This document shows, one piece after another, positions 1-3,959 of a DNA stretch of 5,577 nucleotides. The position numbers and the translations under genes were made by a program. Source of the stretch: an uncultured bacterium (GTDB taxonomy: Bacteria; Patescibacteriota; Patescibacteriia; UBA1558; GWA2-36-10); NCBI GenBank assembly GCA_937870675.1, contig CALMZN010000046.1:1-5577 (forward strand), given 5' to 3'. Positions within the stretch are counted from its first letter, which is position 1, and each line of letters opens with the position of its first letter. A model generated the notes under the pieces. That model made no database searches, had not been told where the DNA came from, and saw only the letters and a program-made list of their open reading frames with translations.

Positions 1-6
1 ATGCGG

Positions 7-35
7 TTACGATCGAGGAGATTGTAAAATATAAC
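7..35 (+). promoter_or_regulatory. weak candidate promoter for the first NYN gene
   Basis: TTACGA at 7-12 and TATAAC at 30-35 are separated by 17 bp, and would start a transcript about 15 nt before the ATG at 57. Both boxes deviate from consensus, and the preceding bases could instead be the tail of an upstream gene, so this is only a candidate. No Shine-Dalgarno lies before the ATG. Confidence 0.3.
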
Positions 36-56
36 TTTTTGGGCTAAAATTTAGCT

Positions 57-578
57 ATGAAAAATCATCCTATAAACTGGTCAGAATATGGAAGAATAGC
101 TGTTTTTGTAGACGTAGCTAATGTTATTTATTGTCTAAGAGATTTAGGTTGGAGAATTGACTACAAAAAACTACAACAATACTTTAAGAAAAACTCAAAA
201 TTAGTTGATATTTACTTTTACTACTCTACTGATAAGGAAAACAAAGGGCAAGCTAATTTACTGGAGATGTTAGCTAGAAAAGGCTTTAAAATGATAGTTA
301 AAGAAGTAAAAGTTATTAGACAAAAAGATGGTAGTAGTCTATATAAAGGTAATTGTGATGTAGAGCTAACTATAGATATGATTGATAACTTAGCTACTTA
401 TGACACTGCTATATTATTAAGCGGTGATAGTGACTTTACTGCTTTAATAAAATACCTACAAAAACATGGTAAAAAAGTAGTTGCTATCTCTACTCGTAAT
501 CATATAGCTAGAGAGATAATAGAAGCCTCTGACCAGTTTATGTGGTTTAACTGGTTTAAGGAAGATTGGAAACTTTAA
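57..578 (+). CDS. NYN domain protein (LabA/DUF88-like, PIN-like nuclease fold)
   Basis: This is a 173-residue protein made almost entirely of one NYN domain. The fold is seen in the first strand AVFVDVANV (D19, N22), the central acidic stretch GNCDVELTIDM (D101, D107) and LLSGDSDF (D124, D126), the usual acidic residues of the metal-dependent PIN-like/NYN fold, followed by the KKVVAIST strand. Known family members are proposed RNases or RNA-processing enzymes; the substrate here cannot be read from the sequence. There is no signal peptide or membrane segment, so it is probably cytoplasmic. The start at 57 is the first ATG and places the domain at the usual distance from the N terminus; no Shine-Dalgarno precedes it, as for the other AT-rich genes here. 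A good terminator follows directly, so it is last in its transcript. It differs clearly from the second NYN protein at 2013-2564 and is not a recent duplicate. Confidence 0.9.
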   Translation: MKNHPINWSEYGRIAVFVDVANVIYCLRDLGWRIDYKKLQQYFKKNSKLVDIYFYYSTDKENKGQANLLEMLARKGFKMIVKEVKVIRQKDGSSLYKGNCDVELTIDMIDNLATYDTAILLSGDSDFTALIKYLQKHGKKVVAISTRNHIAREIIEASDQFMWFNWFKEDWKL

Positions 579-581
579 GAG

Positions 582-622
582 AATCACAAAACCCTCCTTG
601 CGGAGGGCTTTGGATGATTTTT
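582..622 (+). terminator. intrinsic terminator after the first NYN gene
   Basis: A core stem CCCTCC/GGAGGG (592-597 with 602-607, loop TTGC) is extended by outer pairs AATCA/TGATT (582-586 with 615-619) and followed by TTTTT. It begins 4 nt after the stop codon. Confidence 0.8.
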
Positions 623-630
623 CTAAAGTT

Positions 631-658
631 ATTGTAGCATATATACAAAATTTGTCAA
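631..658 (-). promoter_or_regulatory. leftward sigma70-type promoter-like sequence with no obvious gene
   Basis: On the minus strand TTGACA (653-658) and TACAAT (631-636) are spaced by 16 bp. It points into the 3' end of the NYN gene, where no minus-strand gene is seen. It resembles the cassette promoters at 1796-1824 and 3719-3747, so it may be a leftover of a lost cassette, or may give an antisense RNA to the NYN gene. Function is inferred only. Confidence 0.4.
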
Positions 659-689
659 ACTCTCTCCTCGGCCTTCACCAAAATCACTC

Positions 690-786
690 CTTCGCTTAGG
701 CGGTTCGGCTCCAGCCTTCGCTAAAGCTACGGCTGGCAAGCCGCCGTAAGTATAGCGCCCCACTCGTTCGGGACGTCGCATACGCT
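690..786. repeat. GC-rich palindromic intergenic element
   Basis: An island of high G+C in an AT-rich spacer. It holds an imperfect hairpin: CCAGCC (711-716) pairs with GGCTGG (731-736) and GGCT (707-710) with AGCC (739-742), with GGC/GCC outside. A second imperfect palindrome spans about 747-785, with CCC/GGG around ACTCGTTC. No coding frame is convincing. It resembles a dispersed palindromic repeat, but no second copy occurs in this window. It ends exactly where the homology shared by cassettes A and B begins. Confidence 0.55.
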
Positions 787-790
787 CGTC

Positions 791-882
791 TGTTAGCTGA
801 AATATTCCTTTTCTTCTAGGTAAATTAACAAACTATAATTTAAAACAATTTTCAAATTTCTTAAAACAAAAAGAAAACTCCG
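791..882. repeat. 92-bp perfect direct repeat, copy 1
   Basis: Bases 791-882 are identical to 2716-2807. The repeat is AT-rich and forms the 3' flank of the minus-strand cassette gene; it ends inside the first arm of the terminator stem. It contains no gene. Confidence 0.95.
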
Positions 883-918
883 TCTCTCAACCCGCTGTAG
901 GTATATTGAGACGGAGTT
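864..918 (-). terminator. intrinsic terminator of cassette A gene
   Basis: Perfect 11-bp stem AACTCCGTCTC (876-886) with GAGACGGAGTT (908-918), followed on the minus strand by a T-rich tract (TTTTCTTTTTGTTTT, the complement of the A-rich run at about 862-876). It lies about 70 nt after the gene's stop codon. Confidence 0.85.
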
Positions 919-947
919 CGTGCTTGTGACCGTGACCAAGTGTCAAA

Positions 948-965
948 GGGACTTTTTCAAGTCCC
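948..965 (-). other. small conserved hairpin between stop codon and terminator, cassette A
   Basis: GGGACTT (948-954) pairs with AAGTCCC (959-965) around a TTTC loop. The same place in cassette B has GGACTT/AAGTCC around AGA. Surrounding bases are also conserved between copies, so the 3' untranslated segment appears to be part of the unit. Role unknown. Confidence 0.5.
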
Positions 966-990
966 GAGGGCACAAGTGGCCAAGGTCAGA

Positions 991-1599
991 TTACTTGCAG
1001 ACGCCACCGAACCACCAGAAGTCACGCCAAGCGTGGCCGCGGCGGTAGACATCCACGTGGCGCCTGTCATCGTCCCAGCGAGAGAACGTGGCGAAGTTCC
1101 ACCTGCCATCGGCATCCTTCCAGTGGGTGCCGTTGGGGTGGGTGTCAGCGAAAGACGGATCGTCCTCGTTGACCTTGGCCTGGGCGTAGGGGTCCGGACG
1201 CAGGCCGCGGAGATCGTATTCCTTCTCCAGATCGTCGTCGCTGATGAAGCGACTGACCTTGAAGAAGAAGACCTTCTTCTCCTCGCCCTCGCCCCTGGGC
1301 ATGGTCGAGATGACCTTGCCGTCGATGTACTTGGCGCGGGCGGTGGCATCGATGACCTGCTCGGGCGAGCGGGTGCGATCCACCTTGACGTGGCGAACGA
1401 TCATGGAGCTGACCGCCTCGACGCGCCTCTGGAAGACTCCGAACAGCTCGTCGGGGAGTTCGGACTGACCCAGCACCTGCTGAACGGCGTCCGAGGACAG
1501 GGCGTTGCGGCCCTTGCGAACACGGGCTCGGAAGATGTCGACGATCTTGTCGATCTGGCCGTCGGTCATCTCCTGCATGGATGGGGTCATGGAAGACAT
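991..1599 (-). CDS. GC-rich cassette protein A, unknown function
   Basis: This is a 202-residue protein that I cannot assign to a named family. Residues 11-114 are mostly helical in character and include SSDAVQ, RVEAVSSMIVR and VDRTRSPEQV. Residues 115-139 form a variable acidic linker. Residues 141-202 form a tryptophan-rich block with KVNEDDPSFADTHPNGTHWK and FATFSRW, ending in GVCK. There is no signal peptide, membrane helix or recognisable catalytic motif. Aligned by eye with cassette protein B, the first block is about 60% and the last about 70% identical. The start at 1599 is set by an AAAGGATG ribosome binding site, conserved in both copies at the same distance. Base composition (about 60% G+C) and the strong ribosome site contrast with all AT-rich neighbours, suggesting foreign origin or special maintenance. 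An open frame on the opposite strand is treated as a shadow. Confidence 0.85.
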   Translation of the reverse strand: MSSMTPSMQEMTDGQIDKIVDIFRARVRKGRNALSSDAVQQVLGQSELPDELFGVFQRRVEAVSSMIVRHVKVDRTRSPEQVIDATARAKYIDGKVISTMPRGEGEEKKVFFFKVSRFISDDDLEKEYDLRGLRPDPYAQAKVNEDDPSFADTHPNGTHWKDADGRWNFATFSRWDDDRRHVDVYRRGHAWRDFWWFGGVCK

Positions 1600-1789
1600 G
1601 GCGTCATCCTTTCGCGAATAGTTGTGCTCGGAAATCGCTCCGAGCAGACGAGCTTCGGCTGGTAATAGCCGCAGCGGCCAAACTACCTATATAATTAATA
1701 TAGATAATCTAAACGCTGGGGCTATATTTGCCCCGCCTTTGGCGGGATTTCGCTATGCTCAACAAGTAATATTTAAATGATCAAATCAA
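1600..1789 (-). ncRNA. structured 5' leader RNA of cassette A
   Basis: The predicted transcript start near 1789 leaves about 190 nt before the ATG. Going 5' to 3' on the minus strand it has: an almost invariant segment including GTTGAGCATAGCGAAATCCCG; a hairpin CCCGCC/GGCGGG (1732-1746); an AT-rich stretch; a hairpin GCCG/CGGC (1668-1678); a hairpin TGCTCGGA/TCCGAGCA (1625-1646); and the ribosome site AAAGGATG. In this copy GGGGC/GCCCC (1718-1722 with 1730-1734) could compete with the first hairpin. The layout suggests a cis-regulatory leader or stable RNA; no known riboswitch class is recognised. Confidence 0.5.
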
Positions 1790-1795
1790 TATACA

Positions 1796-1824
1796 ATTAT
1801 ACTCCTTTTGGCAAAGTTTGTCAA
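1796..1824 (-). promoter_or_regulatory. consensus sigma70-type promoter of cassette A
   Basis: On the minus strand a perfect TTGACA (1819-1824) and perfect TATAAT (1796-1801) are separated by 17 bp. The same arrangement occurs in cassette B. A run of seven G on the plus strand (1830-1836) lies just upstream of the -35 box. Confidence 0.85.
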
Positions 1825-1920
1825 GGTTTGGGGGGGTATTTATATATATTTTGGCTAATATTAGAGTAAATATGTAGTTTTATGGCTTATTTTGGCTAAA
1901 TTATACACATTTACTTTATA

Positions 1921-1949
1921 TTGACAAATATATGCCTCTGATATATATT
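1921..1949 (+). promoter_or_regulatory. promoter of the second NYN gene
   Basis: TTGACA at 1921-1926 and TATATT at 1944-1949 with a 17-bp spacer. It is divergent from the cassette A promoter and lies just outside the cassette end. Confidence 0.7.
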
Positions 1950-1965
1950 GAAAGTACTTAATCTC

Positions 1966-2001
1966 ACTGCCCTCTCAAGATCCTTGGGATGGCAGTTTTT
2001 T
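1966..2001 (+). terminator. terminator-like hairpin between promoter and second NYN gene
   Basis: ACTGCC (1966-1971) pairs with GGCAGT (1991-1996), then after one mismatch TCTCAAG pairs with CTTGGGA around the loop ATC; a run of six T follows (1996-2001). The ATG of the NYN gene is only 11 nt further. It could be an attenuator for that gene, or it could stop plus-strand transcripts arriving from cassette A. Confidence 0.65.
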
Positions 2002-2012
2002 AGAAAAAAAAT

Positions 2013-2564
2013 ATGAGATGTTTTGTATTTATAGACGGCAGTAATTTCTATCGAGGCGGGAAAAAATTGATAAATGATAAGTCAATTAGCTTATTAAAAT
2101 TTGACTATACTGCTTTTGGAAAATTTCTCTGCCAAGATAATGAATTAGTTGGCATCAGATATTATATTGGTGCTATAAAAAGACATGCTGGCGACCAAAA
2201 ATCAGAAACAATGTATGCTGATCAACAAAGATTGATTGCTTGGTTGCAACAACATAATATACCTACTGTTTTAGGCACTATCATAAAACACCCTGACAAA
2301 TCATTTCATGAAAAAGGCGTGGATGTCAGAATTGCCGTAGAGATGATAAGGATGGCTCGTCTCGATGAATATGATCAAGCTATTTTAATAAGTTCTGATA
2401 CTGATTTAGTGCCAGCTATTGAAGAAGTGCATTCTTTTAAAAAGAAAGTTAAATATATTGGTTTTCCCAGCAATCAATCCTTTGGCTTAAGCAAAGTGGC
2501 TGATGACTTACTGTTATTAAGAAAAGAAGATTTGATTAATTTTTTCCCGCCTCACGAAAAATAG
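2013..2564 (+). CDS. NYN domain protein (DUF88-like), second and distinct copy
   Basis: This is a 183-residue single-domain protein. The opening FVFIDGSNFYRG (D8, N11), the middle KGVDVRIAVEM (D104) and ILISSDTDLVPAI (D129, D131) are the hallmark acidic motifs of the NYN/DUF88 branch of PIN-like nucleases; KVKYIGFPS is the following strand. Family members are proposed metal-dependent RNases. Target and partner are not visible. It is probably cytoplasmic, with no signal sequence. The start at 2013 directly precedes the first strand; no Shine-Dalgarno is present, and the preceding bases are an A-rich run after a terminator-like hairpin. It is more similar to the DGSNF type than the NYN protein at 57-578 (DVANV), so the two are not recent duplicates. 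A terminator follows it closely, so it is transcribed alone. Confidence 0.9.
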   Translation: MRCFVFIDGSNFYRGGKKLINDKSISLLKFDYTAFGKFLCQDNELVGIRYYIGAIKRHAGDQKSETMYADQQRLIAWLQQHNIPTVLGTIIKHPDKSFHEKGVDVRIAVEMIRMARLDEYDQAILISSDTDLVPAIEEVHSFKKKVKYIGFPSNQSFGLSKVADDLLLLRKEDLINFFPPHEK

Positions 2565-2573
2565 CTTACATAG

Positions 2574-2603
2574 AAAGACTTATTAAGTAAATGAGTCTTT
2601 TTT
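2574..2603 (+). terminator. intrinsic terminator after the second NYN gene
   Basis: AAAGACTTATT (2574-2584) pairs with AATGAGTCTTT (2590-2600, one G-T pair) around AAGTA, followed by more T. It starts 9 nt after the stop codon. The T run merges into repeat R. Confidence 0.8.
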
Positions 2604-2642
2604 CATACTATACTCTATTTCTCTCTTGGCTCCACTTGAAAT
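2599..2642. repeat. repeat R, copy 1
   Basis: About 44 bp that recur at 3823-3866 with three mismatches, in the same orientation. The core reads CATACTATACTCTATTT then CTCTTGGCT. Copy 1 lies just left of a small hairpin element, copy 2 just left of the Fic module. Confidence 0.85.
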
Positions 2643-2648
2643 TGCTTC

Positions 2649-2690
2649 CAAATATCCGTGATGTTATAATTATTCTATCACGGATATTTG
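2649..2690. repeat. 14-bp perfect inverted repeat between R and S
   Basis: CAAATATCCGTGAT (2649-2662) is the exact reverse complement of 2677-2690, with a 14-nt AT-rich loop. Imperfect pairing continues outward (TTGC with GCAA). It is not followed by a T run, so it is not an obvious terminator. It occupies the position that the Fic gene occupies between the second R and S copies. Confidence 0.8.
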
Positions 2691-2697
2691 TTCAGCA

Positions 2698-2717
2698 ACT
2701 TCAGATATCCCGGTGTG
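2698..2717. repeat. repeat S, copy 1
   Basis: ACTTCAGATATCCCGGTGTG recurs at 5101-5120 with one mismatch. Copy 1 abuts and overlaps by 2 bp the left end of cassette B; copy 2 follows the Fic gene. Confidence 0.8.
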
Positions 2718-2807
2718 TTAGCTGAAATATTCCTTTTCTTCTAGGTAAATTAACAAACTATAATTTAAAACAATTTTCAAATTTCTTAAAACAAAAAGAA
2801 AACTCCG
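2716..2807. repeat. 92-bp perfect direct repeat, copy 2
   Basis: Identical to 791-882; the bases just outside the left edge differ between copies (GCTCGTC versus CCCGGTG), so the left boundary is sharp. It ends inside the first arm of the terminator stem. Confidence 0.95.
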
Positions 2808-2837
2808 CCCATCACACTGAAGCGATTAAAGCGGAGT
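2788..2837 (-). terminator. intrinsic terminator of cassette B gene
   Basis: ACTCCGC (2802-2808) pairs with GCGGAGT (2831-2837), followed on the minus strand by the same T-rich tract as in cassette A. The stem bases beyond the 92-bp repeat differ from cassette A but pairing is kept. Confidence 0.8.
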
Positions 2838-2867
2838 CTTGCGATCTGGCCGAGACCAAGTGTCAAA

Positions 2868-2882
2868 GGACTTAGAAAGTCC
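2868..2882 (-). other. small conserved hairpin between stop codon and terminator, cassette B
   Basis: GGACTT (2868-2873) pairs with AAGTCC (2877-2882) around AGA, in the same place as the hairpin at 948-965 of cassette A but with a different loop. Confidence 0.45.
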
Positions 2883-2907
2883 CAAGTGCACAAGTGGCCA
2901 AGGTCAA

Positions 2908-3519
2908 TTACTTGCAGACGCCAGCGAGCCACCAGGGGCCATGCCAAGCGTGATCATGGCGGTAGACATCCACGTAACGCTTGTCAAGCCAGCGGTGGAA
3001 GGTGGCGAAGTGCCACTTGCCGTCGGCACCCTTCCAGTGGGTGCAGTTTGGGTGGGTGTCAGCGAAGGCCGGATCGTCCTCGTTGACCTTGGCCAACGAT
3101 TCGGGATCAGCGGCGATGAAATTGCGGCGAGCGAGCGCTGCTTCGAATGCCTCGTCACTCATCCAGCCGTCATGATCGTACTCTTCAGGTTCGGGCTTGA
3201 AGAAGCGAATGTCGGTCTCCTCGCCCGTGCCACGAGGCATGGACTTGACGACCTGGCTGTCGGTGTACTGGGCGCGACCGGTGGCATCCAGCACCTGCTC
3301 AGGCGAACGAGTGCGATCCACCCTGACGCGACGGACGATCATGGAGCTGACCGCTTCGACACGCTTGCGGAAGACCGTGAGCCACTCGGCACCGAGCTCG
3401 GACTGACCAAAGACCATCTGCACAGCATCCGAGGAGAACTCGGAAGCATGCTTGGTGAGTTTGGCCCGCAAGAGTTCGCAGGCCCGATCGATCTGGGATG
3501 TGGTCATGGGCTTTGCCAT
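2908..3519 (-). CDS. GC-rich cassette protein B, paralogue of cassette protein A
   Basis: This is a 203-residue protein of unknown function. Residues 5-108 match the helical block of protein A (SSDAVQ, GQSEL, RVEAVSSMIVR, VDRTRSPEQV, MPRG). Residues 109-142 are an acidic, longer and largely unrelated linker. Residues 143-203 match the tryptophan-rich end block (AKVNEDDPAFADTHPN, FATFHRW, VDVYR, WW, GVCK). I chose the ATG at 3519, not the one at 3624, because AAAGGATGACG sits before it exactly as in protein A and because the extra 35 residues would be read from the hairpin leader. G+C is about 60%. No membrane segment or signal is seen. The invariant HPN-THW and tryptophans suggest a compact domain, perhaps binding; that is a guess. 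The overlapping plus-strand open frame is regarded as a shadow. Confidence 0.85.
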   Translation of the reverse strand: MAKPMTTSQIDRACELLRAKLTKHASEFSSDAVQMVFGQSELGAEWLTVFRKRVEAVSSMIVRRVRVDRTRSPEQVLDATGRAQYTDSQVVKSMPRGTGEETDIRFFKPEPEEYDHDGWMSDEAFEAALARRNFIAADPESLAKVNEDDPAFADTHPNCTHWKGADGKWHFATFHRWLDKRYVDVYRHDHAWHGPWWLAGVCK

Positions 3520-3712
3520 GTCGTCATCCTTTCGTGGAAAACCATTGCTCGGAAATGCTCCGAGTAGCAAGCTTCGGCTGGATATATAGCCGCAGCGGCT
3601 AAAATACCTATATAATATAGACAATTTAAACGCTGGGGCTATTATGGTTATTTGTCCCGTAAAAACGGGATTTCGCTATGCTCAACAAGTAAATTTACAA
3701 TGATCAAATTAA
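3520..3712 (-). ncRNA. structured 5' leader RNA of cassette B
   Basis: About 193 nt from the predicted start near 3712 to the ATG. The first hairpin here is TCCCGT/ACGGGA (3655-3670), whereas cassette A has CCCGCC/GGCGGG: bases changed on both sides so pairing is kept. The second hairpin is TAGCCG/CGGCTA (3587-3601). The third, next to the ribosome site, is CTCGGA/TCCGAG (3548-3564). The segment CTTGTTGAGCATAGCGAAAT is identical in both copies. This supports a maintained RNA structure. Confidence 0.5.
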
Positions 3713-3718
3713 TACATA

Positions 3719-3747
3719 ATTATACTCCTTTTGGCAGAGTTTGTCAA
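3719..3747 (-). promoter_or_regulatory. consensus sigma70-type promoter of cassette B
   Basis: Minus-strand TTGACA (3742-3747) and TATAAT (3719-3724) with a 17-bp spacer, as in cassette A; the spacer differs by one base. A run of six G on the plus strand follows just upstream of the -35 box. Confidence 0.85.
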
Positions 3748-3822
3748 GGTCTTGGGGGGATAATTATATATATTTTGGCTAATATTAGGTATAATATATA
3801 GTTTTATGGCTTATTTTAGCTA

Positions 3823-3866
3823 TTTTTCATACTATACTCTATTTTTCTCTTGGCTACACTGGAAAT
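3823..3866. repeat. repeat R, copy 2
   Basis: Matches 2599-2642 with three mismatches. It begins exactly where homology between cassettes A and B stops. Its end (CACTGGAAAT) is weakly inverted relative to repeat S (ATCCCAGTG). Confidence 0.85.
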
Positions 3867-3880
3867 CTCGCCACCTTTAT
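3866..3880. repeat. left inverted arm of the Fic module
   Basis: TCTCGCCACCTTTAT is the reverse complement of 5087-5101 except at one of 15 positions. The pair encloses the whole Fic gene and its control region. Confidence 0.8.
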
Positions 3881-3884
3881 TTTC

Positions 3885-3959
3885 AACCTTTAATATGATT
3901 TGCCATAATAAAGGTTATGTGTTAAACTTTTAATATAAATAATCATAATTAAAGTTATG
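3885..3959 (+). promoter_or_regulatory. two tandem 40-bp palindromic units before the Fic gene, candidate operators
   Basis: Unit 1 starts at 3885 with arms AACCTTTA (3885-3892) and TAAAGGTT (3909-3916). Unit 2 starts at 3925 with arms AACTTTTA and the matching TTAAAGTT ending at 3956. Each right arm is followed by ATG; the second ATG is the Fic start. The units agree at 27 of 35 positions, and the C-to-T change in one arm is matched by G-to-A in the other. They overlap the likely promoter. Binding by a repressor, perhaps the Fic protein's own C-terminal helix-turn-helix, is inferred. Confidence 0.65.
3900..3928 (+). promoter_or_regulatory. candidate promoter of the Fic gene
   Basis: TTGCCA (3900-3905) and TAAACT (3923-3928) with a 17-bp spacer. 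The -35 box lies in the loop of palindrome unit 1 and the -10 box overlaps the left arm of unit 2, so a bound repressor would block it. Confidence 0.45.

Larger units (their letters stand above)
791..1898 (-). mobile_element. cassette A: repeated self-contained GC-rich gene unit
   Basis: This segment matches 2716-3822 from end to end in organisation: 92-bp repeat, terminator, GC-rich gene, structured leader, promoter, AT-rich tail. Homology starts abruptly at 791 and stops at about 1898 (3822 in the other copy). The ends carry a weak inverted similarity: TAGCTGAAATA at 794-804, and TAGCCAAAATA read leftward from 1898. No recombinase is encoded, so if mobile it would need help in trans; duplication by homologous recombination is the alternative. 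The two-copy structure is seen directly; mobility is inferred. Confidence 0.6.
2716..3822 (-). mobile_element. cassette B: second copy of the GC-rich gene unit
   Basis: Same order of parts as cassette A and nearly the same length (1107 versus 1108 bp). The ends show a weak inverted repeat: TAGCTGAAATA at 2719-2729, and TAGCTAAAATA read leftward from 3822, matching at 10 of 11 positions. It lies exactly between repeat S copy 1 and repeat R copy 2. No mobility gene is included. Structure is seen directly; mobility is inferred. Confidence 0.6.

Noticed and set aside
3..47. Possible tail of an upstream gene, reading AVTIEEIVKYNFLG before a stop
   Set aside because: It looks protein-like, but 14 codons at the window edge cannot be told from chance.
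940..1665. Long plus-strand open frame opposite cassette gene A, and its counterpart at 2839-3567
   Set aside because: It has no promoter or ribosome site, and an unnatural Val/Leu/Gly/Asp-rich composition. The minus strand has promoter, ribosome site and terminator in both copies. Long antisense frames are expected opposite GC-rich genes.
1684..1712. Second cassette promoter from a TATATA-like box inside the leader
   Set aside because: No good -35 box lies at the right distance, whereas the perfect promoter at 1796-1824 is conserved in both copies.
2649..2720. Integron attC site suggested by the palindrome followed by GTTAGCT
   Set aside because: GTTAGCT does not fit the GTTRRRY core, no matching inverse core is seen at the other end, and no integrase is present.
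3520..3624. Upstream ATG at 3624 extending cassette protein B by 35 residues
   Set aside because: The extension is read from the hairpin leader, has no ribosome site, and has no counterpart in protein A.
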